Origin: Ceriagrion tenellum
Lineage: Eukaryota > Arthropoda > Insecta > Odonata > Coenagrionidae
Assembly: GCA_963169105.1 (NCBI GenBank)
Contig: OY720638.1
Coordinates: 11,580,749-11,644,748 of the forward strand
DNA: 64,000 bases
Direction of reading: 5' to 3'
Notes under the pieces: model-generated
Told to the model about the DNA's origin: nothing
Seen by the model: the letters and a program-made list of their open reading frames with translations, nothing else
Databases searched by the model: none
Made by a program: the position numbers and the translations under genes
Shown here: positions 48,195-60,300 of the stretch, piece after piece
Layout of the letters: each line of letters opens with the position of its first letter
Position numbering within the stretch: the stretch's first letter is position 1

Positions 48195-48295
48195 ACCGAG
48201 GTTGACGGTCGGGCGGCTTATGAAGTGCTCTGAGTACACCCTCGCATCGGACTCCCGGAGACTTGGAGGTTCTAGTCCTTTGGTCGAAAGTGCCT
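48195..48295 (+). repeat. Possible tRNA-like SINE segment
   Basis: GGTTCTAGTCC (near 48269) differs from the B-box consensus at one informative base. A GC-rich, tRNA-like stretch precedes it. This is weaker than the other SINE calls. Confidence 0.35.
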
Positions 48296-48599
48296 ATAAA
48301 CTATGTTTAAAAAAATAACGCTACAAACGGAAGGGTATCCATCGCTAAAAGTTTTGCTTCTTGATTGGAAATTAATATGTCTCGGCGAACGATCAACAGC
48401 AGCTGCCCCGCGAGTTAATACACAAGAATATTGTTTACTTCGCTCGAGGGTAGGTGGGAAGGTGATTTCTCAACTACTTCTAGCCAATATTTTGGGAATT
48501 AAACGAGTTCAATCTTCCGGGAATTCAAAAGGAATCAATCTTTTGGGCACTGAGTAATAAGTATAAATAATCTGCGTCAGCACGTAAATATTTTAGTAT

Positions 48600-48812
48600 A
48601 ATTTATTTATTTATTTATATTTTATTTCTACTCACAACCCCGAAAACAGCACAACAAAGGCCTTTTACATCGGGAGTGTTAACATTAACAATAGACGAAC
48701 ACACACACCCATGTCCTGGGCAGATAATATTCAACCCAGGCGGGACTCGAACCCGCGACCCTCGGGTTAGCAGGCGAGGACTTTACACCACCGCCACCGG
48801 GGCCGACAGTGT
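48600..48812 (-). mobile_element. tRNA-derived SINE, copy 1
   Basis: The minus strand begins with a tRNA-like head that contains GTGGCGGTGGTG (A-box region) and a perfect B box, GGTTCGAGTCC (48743-48753). A body of about 120 bp follows and ends in an AAATAAATAAATAAAT tail (plus strand 48600-48625). It lies in the 7.7-kb intron between exons A and B of the Forked-like gene, on the same strand as the gene. A degraded relative is at 53834-53998. Confidence 0.82.
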
Positions 48813-49589
48813 CAGAAAAGATGGATTCTTCTAGAAAATAGATGTAGAAACTACACAAGGATGTAACTTGCATCATTACTCACGCTCTCACATACCCATC
48901 ACGCTGTTCCTTCTAGGAGTGGGCACCATTTCAATTGTTTATTCTTATTGATAGGCCAGAAACGCTGACTCTACTTTAACAATTTCCTCCATTCTGCTCA
49001 ATCCTTGTTTGCCTCATTTGTTGAAGCTATCCTTATGCACAGCTCCATATGTGCCTCCCTGTTCTTAAGACTCCAAGTAAATCTCCTCTAAAGAGCCTCT
49101 TCCTCCTCATTCACCCATAATTTTCTCTGTCTTCCCCATCCATTTACTCCTCTATGACATATCTGTTTCATTATGCGATGCTCACATATTCTCTCACCAT
49201 AGCCAAGCTGAAGAAGCACACTTATTTCATTCTTTTCCATTACTGGAACATTCTACCCATCCTTCTTAACCCAATCTTAATTTCTCCTCCTATCCCTCGT
49301 GGTTTTGCCGTAAAAACTGCTCATCTACCTCATTTATAGCATTGCATTCATAATAGTCACATGCCTATCCCCGTACACCCAGATTTTGCTACCATTAAAA
49401 AATTCAAAGCATTCTACAAAAATATGCACCAGTGGGCATATTTTACACCTGTATACTCAATAATAGTCATTAGCTCAATTTAAGTGCAGTGTACATCATA
49501 CTGCTGATCACTTGCTTACGCATTTCACACACCCACATTTTAACATTTAGTACTTAAGTACATATACATAATACCCTGCGAGTCACCGC

Positions 49590-50440
49590 ATGGGCGTGTG
49601 GTAGGGGGTGTTAGGTCACCAGCTGTGTAAAGATGTAAGTTTTTGGGAGGTGAAATAGTGGCATGAATTTAGAGGAGCTCAGTTTTTATTGTGGTCGCTT
49701 ATTGTGCGCGGAATGAACGAGTTTTTGTACCTATCTGTTCGGCAGTGTATCTCTCTTATCGCTTCTGTCAGACCTGGAAATGTAGTGAGGCGTCAAGACA
49801 ATATTCTCTGTGTCGCCCTGAAATATACCAGTTCTGAATTTCTCAAGCAAACTCGGCCTAGCGTGTAGACTCCGAGTCTCTAGGGGCTCCATCCGTTAAC
49901 CCTCTAAAAGTCGTGAAACACTATTGGTTCGCTCGTAGCAGTTTTTAACGTGGCGCGCAGATTTTTTTAATTTCATTAACTTTTTTTGTTAAATCCTTCT
50001 GTTCATGGTCCCAAATGCTCCCAGAATATTCGAGGTGTGTCCTCATCAGAGCGAAGTGGCATCTCTCTTTTACTTTTTCATTTGAGGACCTTCCTATAAT
50101 ACGCTTAACAAAACCTAGTTTATTTAATTCTGTGCCACATATTAATTGCACGCGTGTTCCCCACGACATATGGGACGTCAAAGTAATTGCAAGATATTTT
50201 ACTCCATCTGAAGATTATGTTTACTCCGAGTACATGTCGACGAAGATATTTCATGGTAATTATCAAAGACCATGAGATGGAATTATTTAATTCTGAAACG
50301 TGGGCCAGGCGTAGTTGTGTTCTTAACTTACGCCTCTCCGAAAAATAGAATAGATATATATCTTCGAGTATGAAGAACACCCACACTAGAGGAAGACGAA
50401 GCCCAGTACGGAGGAATAATCTGCAGCAAGCTAACATTCT
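49590..50440 (-). mobile_element. Non-LTR retrotransposon (CR1/L2/Jockey-type) 3' fragment
   Basis: The minus strand encodes the region after the RT palm that is typical of this LINE superclass. YLAITLTSHMSWGTRVQL is followed by LNKLGFVKRIIGRSSNEKV, then LMRTHLEYSGSIWDHEQ (49945-50230). This matches the family pattern of YLGV.I...LSW, LGFLRR and RPHLEY..SVWDP. A UTR of about 300 bp ends in GGTGACTCGCAGGGTATT and an ATGTAT-like tail at about 49560-49590. It is broken by stops, lies in the 7.7-kb intron and is co-oriented with the host gene. Confidence 0.72.
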
Positions 50441-51848
50441 AAGCTATGGGTTTCGGCGACGGGGTTAGTTTACGAACCGAGTAGGGGTAGGCATACGAAA
50501 GCCTAAATGAGCCGAAACTAAATCGCCCGAGCGCTCCGTTCCTTATTTATGATGGCATTATATTTTTAGTTAATGCGATAGCTCTGATTCTATATAGTAG
50601 GATAAATCTGCTCTTCCACCATCCTTTGGTCTTTCATGCATGTTCGACGGTGAGGATATCTCACCATCTAATTTTTGTCTTCCTAACGATAACCTATCAC
50701 GGACGTTTGCCATTCTTTTTTTTTGCCCATGCGATATAATAATCACTCTGCCCTTAAGTATTTTCTGCATCCACAAATATTTTCTGGCCGAATAAGTACA
50801 TTTATTTGCACCGATTTAAATAGAATTTTAAGTCGTACACCTAAAATACTGGCGCAACTTAAGCAAATAACATAAATTTGTTTATAATTCAGATAAATGT
50901 CTCTAATTTAGATGATGTTCTAAATCCATGAAGAGATCGAAAGCGCTTTACATAAAGAGTGAATTTGAATCACATAAATGTTGATGGGAAGTCGTTATTT
51001 TTGTAGAAGGTGGAAAGAGATTCATCAAGCTTCTTGAACCGATAAGCAGAGGATTTTCCTTCAAGGCTTGCTTGTGTAAATTCAGCGGAAGCTGTTCGGC
51101 AGGGGAATGAATTGAAGTTGACCTATAATAATGGACAGGTAGCCGACGAACAGGTAAGACACCATCGGTGAATTGAATCACTCCCACTTTGTCTTTTATC
51201 GTTTTGAGTAATGGTGTCGTACTATATTCCGAGACCTGAGGTATTTCCTTCTCCTGCCATCAGAATATAGGTTGTTGGTTGCTAATTCACACTTTGCAAA
51301 TACAGCAGAAAAATTGCAGTTTACAAGGAGCAAATGTTACAAAAGAAAGATATTCAGTAGCCTTAAATTCGACTGTATTTTAATATTCTACGTTGATAAT
51401 CTCGCGAATATTCATTCTTCATCTACATATTCTCCATGCACAACCTGTTTCAAAATCTTAAAAAATGCACTATTTTATTTTTTAGTGCCATAAACCGGGA
51501 TGAATACATTGTCGAGTTGAAGATGATACAAACACAAAAATTGAAAATTGATATATATATAAGCGGACTATTGGAAAAGAGAGGCAAACGACGGCGATAT
51601 TACATCGGCGTCCATTTACTAGACTCATGGCGGCAAAACCAGATTGTGCTTAAACCACAATTCCGAGTGTCACCTCCAAGTAGGTTACGTTATCTTCGTC
51701 TTCAGCGTCATCACGTTACCACTACAAATTGGCCAAATCTCAGTTGCTGTTCCGTCGTGGTGAGTTATATCGTCGTGTAGCTTTGTTTAAAGAACTACAG
51801 AACTAGCCGCGCAATAACTTTAACAGAGTCACCCGCTAGTGTTCACAT

Positions 51849-51935
51849 AATTGTGTGAAATCCACAGTACAAAATCATTCTCCTGGACTTTCTAGTCCAA
51901 GCGAATGATTTTTCCACCGCCAATTTTACACAATT
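51849..51935. other. Imperfect 87-nt hairpin in the largest intron
   Basis: The left arm AATTGTGTGAAAT...TGGACT and the right arm AGTCCA...ATTTTACACAATT pair over about 40 positions with roughly ten mismatches, around a TTCT loop (51890-51893). The inner stem AAAATCATTC...GAATGATTTT is nearly perfect. Size and shape suit either a pre-miRNA or a tiny MITE. Confidence 0.55.
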
Positions 51936-53833
51936 GCCGTGTAGATATCTTTCCTGGCTCAAGAAACAATTTGAGGGAAAAAATTCCGTTGAGAAAATGT
52001 AAATATGTTTTGGAATTTTTTTATTCTTCAAAAGATTTTAAAAGTGCAGTTTATTTGCTGAATATGGTACAGCGAAGTTTTATGTTTATTTCACGTTTTT
52101 TTGATTCTATTTACTTCTTTTCCTGATGCTACGGACTTGCCAAGAGAACTTTGGAGGCCGGAAATAGTTGTTTTAAGGAAAACATTTTTGTTATTTCACA
52201 AACTCGGAGATACGAAGTTTGCTGGGACATTTTACGTTGCTCTGCTTGATTTATCTCATTGAGGTTATTAAAGTGATTAAACAGAATCTTAAAGAGGAAA
52301 TAGATGATATTAGCAATAATTCTTCGGTAGCAAATTGCTCTAAGGCTTTAAAACATACATATCTACCGAGAAACCCCGATTATTCATGCCTCCAGAGAAA
52401 ATATTCAAATAATGCCCAAAAAAGAGTATTATCCTCAAGAAAATCTTAGGAAGATAATCAAGACAATCGCTACCAAAAGATTCAATCATGGTTGTAATTT
52501 TTAAAAATGCTTAGCTATGGAAAATCTAATAAGTATAGAGGGTTGCCAAGGTGCTCCCAAGTGCACAGAATTTGTGGGAGGTGTCTGAGTATAAAACTAA
52601 CGGGGTGAAGTTGATTAAACACCAGTATCTACGAGTTTTCCACGAAAAAGTTTGGTGTACTATCTTCACTTCACTTCGCGGGGTAAAATTAGTACAAATT
52701 AAACTCTATTTCTGAGCTTATACTGATTGGTAAAAATAATATTTTTTTAAGGTTTAAAAAAATTGGAAACCTTAAATGTTTATTGCCCTACTTCACGAAA
52801 ATTTTGCGAAAGAGAACCTTACATACTAAAACCTAGGAGAAAGTTTTGCAAATTTTCTTCAAATTTCCAAAAGTTGAGTGGAGTGAGAAAAGTAAGAAAC
52901 TATTGTTTCCTCTGAAAAATTAGCACCATGAAATGAATTAGAAGGGACTTCTTAGGTTAAATATGGTAATATGTCTCAGCAATTTAATTTCTAACCGACC
53001 TTCAGCTTAAACTTTAGAATTTCAAGGACAAAAACCGAGATTAAAAAGAGGGACCACTGTGGGGTGGTTAAACTTCTTTGGAGAGGCGAGCCAAGATCAG
53101 CAGTCAGCATTGCAACGTTCAACGCTGACTCTCGGCTTATATCGCAACCTGAATAGCAATATTGAGATAAGCAAAAAGAAACTGCCTGGATTATTTTGAT
53201 ATACAATTCTCATTCTGGATCAATTAAGTTGATGCTAATGTATAACGTAATTTGGCCAAGAAAGTGCTTTGAAAATCGTCTGAAAAATGTTTGTTGACAA
53301 TGAAAAATTTAAAAAAAACGAGGCATAGCAGAGACATTTTACCTAAATAAACTGTAATCGACCCTTTCCATTATTTCATGCCGTTTCATTTAACGAGGAA
53401 ATCGTCCCATTTCGATAAATTTTAATCGTTTTTAAGGGAACACTTCCAGATTAAGTGGATTGCTTCTCCTTGGAGCCGCTGCGAGATGTCCACATCAATG
53501 TGTGGCAGCTAGTCGTGGCCACTCATGAACGCTCCTCGCCACGTTGTCCCTCGCCGACTGACCTCTGACCGTAAGCCCATGATTTTCACTCGCGCCGCCC
53601 ATTCCCCCTGCTCGAATGCGGTGGGTGTGATTGAATAAAAAATACACTGGCCAATATTCCTCGCAATACTGAATGTACACTGATCGGTATCTCGGGAAAA
53701 CACCTATAACACACATAGTAGCTCCATTAATGATTTGTTCACAGCACACAAATTAATTACGCATACCGTATAGCTCATGTGTATCCATTGAATCTCAAAA
53801 CTAAAATATGTTTTCTAATTATTTTTACACAAT

Positions 53834-53998
53834 TCTGAGAACAGTCTCAGAGGCCTTTTGTGTCAGGAATTTCAACAGTCAACTGCGGACTCACTCGCAA
53901 ACCAAACCACGGGAAGTGAAAATCCAAAAGAGGTGGGATTAAATGCGTAACCCTGGGGTTGGCAGGAAAGGACTATACACGGCCTCCACAGAGGCCAA
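53834..53998 (-). mobile_element. tRNA-derived SINE, copy 2, diverged
   Basis: It aligns along its length with copy 1: AACCCTGGGGTTGGCAGG against GACCCTCGGGTTAGCAGG, GAGGCCAACA against GGGGCCGACA, and CAGAGGCCTTTTGTGTC against CAAAGGCCTTTTACATC. The B box is mutated. It is in the same intron and orientation as copy 1. Confidence 0.65.
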
Positions 53999-54194
53999 CA
54001 TTTTTACACTTATTGTTATTATATTTACACCATATTGAAGCCCTGATAATGACGCGTTATCATCGAAACGAGTTGCACGTTTACATTCAATATTGTGAGG
54101 AATATTGCCCAGAGTTGTTTTTCCCCTGCATGACGAATTACCGCTAAGTTACCTCGTCCACCATTCGTCACGCAAGTACGCAGTGTGAGCTCAC

Positions 54195-54378
54195 CATCCA
54201 CTTGATGCATGCGAGGCAGCCCATCTGGGCCGCCGCGTGGATGGGCGCCATACCGTCCTTGGCCCTCGTGTACAGCGATCCCCCGGCCTCCTCCACCAGG
54301 TAGCGCAGCACGTCCAGGTGACCCTCCTGCGCTGCCAAGTACACCGGCGTCACTTCATTGTCCATTCGGGTGTTGGCA
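54195..54378 (-). CDS. Forked/espin-like exon A, ankyrin repeats
   Basis: This 184-nt exon encodes 61 full codons after one carried-in base. It shows ankyrin signatures: TPVYLAAQEGHLDVLRYLVE, followed by DGMAPIHAAAQMGCLACIKW. Both align closely with consecutive ankyrin repeats of espin. The acceptor is the pyrimidine-rich ttgtttccccgcag on the minus strand and the donor is GTGAGC. The exon ends on a codon boundary and joins exon B at 46510 in phase 0. The ORF is also open further upstream into intron sequence, but the acceptor and the family alignment place the start at 54378. The preceding repeat is absent here and should lie on an upstream exon. Ankyrin repeats are protein-binding modules; in this family they precede the actin-binding regions. 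Confidence 0.88.
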
Positions 54379-57300
54379 CTGCGGGGAAACAATTTCGCAA
54401 AATTAGCACGTGGAATCCCGACGCTGAAATTCGTCCGATTAATCAAAAGAATTACTCCAATGACATGAATTGTCCTTCAACATTGCCCATCCATCCATCA
54501 CTGAGTATAGTTGCACGTAATAACCAATAGTGGAACTCAAATATTTCCGATAAGTTTGGATCTTCACTGCAGAAGCCAACGTAAACAAAAGAAAAAAATC
54601 AGATTAGTTTACATACGTATGTTTGCCTGCCTCATCCAAAATTCTTGATGGAATGGTGAGGCACTTTTGAGGTAAAATAAACCTCAAAACAAGCACGAAA
54701 ACAAGTAATCACCATCGATTTGCTAAGATTTTAAAATGTATGACTAGTTGTTTTTGTAATGTAAGAAAATAATTAAAAATTTCCAAGAATACTTTTGTTT
54801 ATTGCTGCCACTGACAGCTAATATAGGTCAAAAGAAAATCAATGGATCATCGAGTCAAACACTAAATAATCATTAAATCATATGAAAAGTTTGACACCGA
54901 TTCTCACGGGAATTGAACGAAATAAGCCATTCAAAAATGAGTGCGGTTTATGTTTAATATTTTAGTTCATTTACATTACATTAGCACATCTGTTTTTCAC
55001 AGAATATTCAGAAAAAAAGACAACAAAATTAAAAATATTTACCTAAACTTATATGAGATCATCTTAAAAATTTACGAATCAGCATAAGACACCTGTGTAC
55101 CATATCTTCAGAAAATCATCTTTCAAACAGAATTTTTTTCACCGTTTGTATTTACGTTCCGAGGCCTGAAAGAAAGCTAACTCCGCTTCCATATTCATAC
55201 GATCATTGTATTTCTTACAGCCATTTCAGGGATGATGTTCAGGGATCAGTGTATGATGCTCATGCTGATGGAAGAAATATGATCGTATCCACTTCTGTAC
55301 AATGCAACACGCGAAACCAGGGCCAAGGTTTTTCTCGGTTATAATTGAGGGTATATATACAAAATGGCCTATGGCCACGGAGATGGCTATCGTCATGTTG
55401 CATAAAACAAAATAAAAGATAAAAAGGTGGAAATCCTCAAATAATAACACTTACCTTGAAATACCACTTTGCTATCTACCTTAACAATCAAGAGAAAGGC
55501 TAAATATTGTACATTTATATTCAGCGCAGCAAGAGATTCATTATAGCTCTAAAACATAGATAATACGAGATATTAGAATTATAGCTCTTAAAACAGGCAA
55601 GAAACATGCTGCTCCTTTAATTACTATTCACAACAACAATCTCAGAATGGATATGACACTTTAAAACTTAATGCATCAGAGGAAACATTAATCATTCGAT
55701 TATGTAACGGTCTTTTAGCCGCGGTGGTTGACGTAAACTAACAAGTGAATTCTAAATCTTTTTCTTAAAATGGAATATGATTTTCTACTCAAATATAATG
55801 CATACATACAACGGTCAAGTATCACTTTTTCACTACTACCTCTTGCAACAAAAATCAAAGTTCTTCTATGTAATTTGAAATGTTTATACGGTTATTTGGA
55901 ATAAGATGCGATAGAACACTATCAAAATGCGCAAGTACCAGATATCTCTATGGATATTTGAGAGGAGATATACCTTTTGAATTAAACGATGTATAATTTA
56001 CGGTGAAACAATCTTTGGGGATATTAATTGTGTTTAATCTCTTTCATTGCCTAAGGAAACAATCTTTAGATAACACAACATATTTATGCTTATATTCTAC
56101 TTAGCGAGTCTAATTATTGGTTCGGAAATATTAAGTAATACATCTTTAAAAAAGGTAGTTAAGATTCTGAGTACTATACTTGTATAGCGTGTCGCATACT
56201 CGAAAAGTGTATCCAAGAGAGAGTATTTTATCTGCAACAAGGAACAAGGCGGTTAAATGAAATACGTTCCTGGAAGACTTGGTGGTAATCCATTGTATCA
56301 AGTACTTAATAAGTAACTTTTACAATACCACAAGTTAATAAAGACACAAAACTACCTGAGGATGACACTAAAGCGTTGATACTTGGGTTGTGTGTGGATT
56401 AATTTGTGGTATTGTATAAGCTAGTCATTAAATACTTTAAAACTAGGCAAGTAGTACAATTTTATTTAGGTTAGTAAAATTTATCCAAAAATTGTTTTCA
56501 CCCGTGAGACTGAATTTCCATCTAAAGTTTTTGATAAAGTTTAGGAATCAACTCTTTCCCTAGAGAAGAATCTTCATGCTTTCCTCCTTCATAGAAAGCC
56601 TACGTAACCTGACCTACGTAACCTATGCCAACCGAATGGAGAACTGGCTATTTACAAAAATGGCTACACTATATTTTTCAATAAATCGGATATTGAATAT
56701 GCCTCATGGTACGGTTGAATATGGCAAAAAATTGATATTCAGTAGTAATATTCAGATAGTAATTTAATTTAATTTAATTTAATTTAATTAGTTAATTAAA
56801 CAATTTAATTAGTTTAATTTCCGATGGAGACGATTATTCTCCAGAGAGAAACTTTTAAAACAAAAAGAAAGAATAAATTTAGTCCGCCTATGCCACTTAA
56901 AAGCAAGTTTGTAACATTTTACTAATGACCGAAGTTACACAATTTATGCTAGTACTTCGAATTTTCAGAAAAATGACCCCAATATAATCCTAACGAAGAG
57001 TGCCTATTCCCCACCAATTCCTCCTTCCGTCGGCCGTTGCAAAATAAATATTCCCTTTTCTCATTCTCGAGCATGTCTCATTCCCACCCTCACTCCCACC
57101 ACATATAGAGGAGGGAAATTTCTATACACTTATTTAAACACCTGATGATGATCCTTTGAAACCAGAGTTGTGCAGTTATTTTATACCCCTGTCTTGTGTA
57201 AAAGTTTCGCCACGCAGAAAAATTTACAGATTGAACACCAAAACGCTCCTGAAAAGCGCATTTGGTTTTACGATAAAATGATGCCATGATGAAGGATGGT

Positions 57301-60300
57301 ATCGTCGGACTGGAGCAGCCATAATAAAAGCGATAATAGGGTGCTGTATGAATGACAGGTCATGCAACGGACTTCGTAGTGTTTCAAGCGGAAAATGAGT
57401 CCGAAACTGTATAGGTAATCTCCTCTCCTCTAAGAGCCGTCGACGGAACAACCTCCGATCTTGAACAATGAGAGGTAATTACGTGAGTACCTAGCCCTCG
57501 AGAGACGAGCTGACGTTACCCTTGAGGATGAGGCAGGGTCATTCCTTGTGAAAACAACCGTAGCCATCTCCTTTGATTTTAACGATACTTATTAGTCTAA
57601 GAGAAATCATAAAATAAATCACACGACGCTTTTGACGATTTTCCATGCTCCATTATTGAGTTATAAACGACGAAATAATAACAAAATGTGACAAATTTCA
57701 CGGCCAGAGCCTATCCCTAATATCCCTATCCCTGTCCACAAACCCTAATATCGCTGACAATTGAAGTGATACGCCGTTGATACGGGTGTTCTCTTAAATG
57801 CATTACATTGGATGTTAACTGAGTATCCAAAAATGTTTGACATAAACCGCAGGTATTTAATGTAGTATTCATGGCACATTTAAACACACAAGTCAAGATA
57901 TATGGAATGTCTTTTCTAATTAAAGAAATTAATCTCCTGAATTTCTTACTCGATTACATTGAGAAGCTCGCCTGAACACGAAAGTTTGTAATCACAACAT
58001 GAATCAAGTGCGAAACTATGTCACGAAAATATATGCTAGTGCTGTACAATCACCCTCCATTTGCCTTAGTATTGTTGTACTCTTTCACTGATAAACCATG
58101 GGTGAACTAAATTAAAGGGGCTGCTGCTGTTTTAGTCATGTCAATTGCTCTTTTTCTAGGTAACTGTACTGAGGCTATCGAGTATTATCCTGAAATGCCA
58201 ATAATATTAATTTTCATGCTAAATACAATTTTAATATGTTTAAAAAGTTTAAAATCACAGCATATACTTTATTTTAATTCGAACTTATGAACAACCTTAT
58301 AAACAACCTACATATAAAGACAAAATAAACTTTTTCCATAATCCCAGAGGTCGAAAAAACGTAAAAATAATAATTTATTTTTATGACTAATTTTTCAAAT
58401 ACTGTTAGTCGCAAGTTTTTCAGCTATAACTATAAACATTAGAATTGAGGATTCATTTTGGTTATCAATATAAAAATATTTACAAGATGCGTTATTTTTA
58501 TTTTGATACACATCCAGATAGCTAATTTATCAATAATGGAAAACAACTAGGTTATTCAATGGACTCAGTTAACAAAAATATACAGAAAAATGGCAATTTA
58601 GCGGACCGAACATTACATCAGATTTTTGAATTTAATTTTACTGTAGTCAATGAATCGGAGCATACAAATATTGCCGGTAATATTTATCGAAATTGCAAGA
58701 CAATGTCATCTACTTTGGTGACATCTTCTCACATAAAATATACTTTAATCCCAAGGTGGTCCCAAGATAAAATATTGAAAAGAGTTTCTTAAAATAAGAG
58801 ATTCACAGTGCTTATATTTCCAAAGTTATTGAAAATATTTTTAAATACCCCAATTTTCATTTTCCGAATCAAATTTTATCGGACACACATTTCCCAGTCC
58901 AATCCAAGAACTTGAAGGGGACACTTATATCGGCGATATATTTCTTTTCAATTTAATCGTCAGAGGATTTATAATATACTCTATTAGAGAAATTTTCGGC
59001 ATTTTGTTGAGTACTAATGAGCATGAAAACAACAGAAATGGAACATGGAAATAATATTTTTTAATTCATCTGAGATTCTTGATGAGATGTAAAATGTGAT
59101 AAAATAGACACCAAATCAGGTTGATTCTCTTTGCTTTAACATGGAATGACCATGAGGCCTAGGGAAAGGGAAAGGAGTTGTGCTTTTACTGTGAAGGACA
59201 TTCACCAATTTGTTCTCAATACCTCTGCCATCACATGTTTCCTCCTTATTTTCCCCTCAAATAGCACCACTCCCGCGAAGCTGAAATTTTGGGCCGTGGC
59301 CCTTAAATGTTAAACGTCGCTCCGCCCTCACGTTTTAGAGAATGCATTTATAACTAAGACAGTAACCGCAACCTTTTCCGAGATAGGTTCTGAAATCACG
59401 AGTTGTCAGTCTCTACTCCGGTGCGATGCCACTATGATTGATTTATCCCTAATCAGCACGAATTCCTTGCGTTGAAGTTCTATGTCATGGAAGATGCAAT
59501 AAATAGTCTCACAATAAGAGAGTTATTTTGGAATTTAAAATGCGGCAGCATTGGGATTAAAAGGCGACGCAAGTCAAAATTACGGCATCACTATGTATGA
59601 ACCTACCACTAAATCGAGAAACCGCAAAGCTTTCGAAGAGAATTCATGCAACGAGCGACAGTTTTTTGAGTTAGAGATGCAAGATAGCGAATGCCTTCGG
59701 TGGCATGCAGCCGAAGGTTGTCGAATTTGAACCAATGGGAAAAACTCGAGTTCACAGTTTAGTTCAATTACCCGCTAGTTTATTACCTATAATCATAACC
59801 ATGTCTGTTATATTTCGATATTTGACTGGTATATTTCTTTAAAAAAACTAACATTGCTTTGGCAGGGATGATTAATCACAAACCCAATGTCCTATAAAAT
59901 ACTTACATCGGCAGTGGACAAATTCGAGCAAATGCGAGGTTTCATTAGAGCTAATATGCAATTATGTAGTCATATTCCGCTGGGAAAGTAAATATACCTG
60001 GTCATTGATATCCATACTTTTCTTGTGCTAATTATTTTAATTGGTAGTGAAAATGCACCCATTACTTTGTAAGTGTTCCATCTAATGGTCCACATATTTT
60101 TGAAGTCACATTTCCAAATAGAATTTATGGTAAATGGGTTCATGGGAGCTTGCATTGCTGATAAAGACAAAACTTTCCTCGAATGCTTAATGTCTAGCCA
60201 CGAAAAACCGGCATTTTAAGCTTCAACGGTATATTTCTGTGCATTACAGCTGCAACCTTTACTTAGTGAAAACGCTCCATCAGACAGAACAAAGTTCCTT

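Larger units (their letters stand above)
33692..54378 (-). other. Forked/espin-like actin-bundling protein gene, partial, five recognised exons
   Basis: This is the span of a split host gene read from high to low coordinates. Five exons are supported: 54195-54378, 46325-46510, 44481-44621, 39417-39687 and 34097 to about 33692. The translated exons align in order with the ankyrin region of espin and insect Forked, which cross-link actin filaments in bristles, microvilli and stereocilia. Introns are about 7.7, 1.7, 4.8 and 5.3 kb and contain SINE and LINE debris. The first ankyrin repeats and the start codon are not seen in the window, and the 3' end is uncertain. The family assignment comes from recognising the repeat sequences and is strong. 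Calling it the Forked orthologue rather than another espin-family member is inference. Confidence 0.82.

Noticed and set aside
48743..48812. A functional tRNA gene
   Set aside because: The B box is perfect, but the A-box region is degenerate and the sequence continues into a SINE body with an AAAT tail.
54209..54530. Plus-strand ORFs over exon A
   Set aside because: Antisense of the ankyrin coding frame, Pro-rich by composition.
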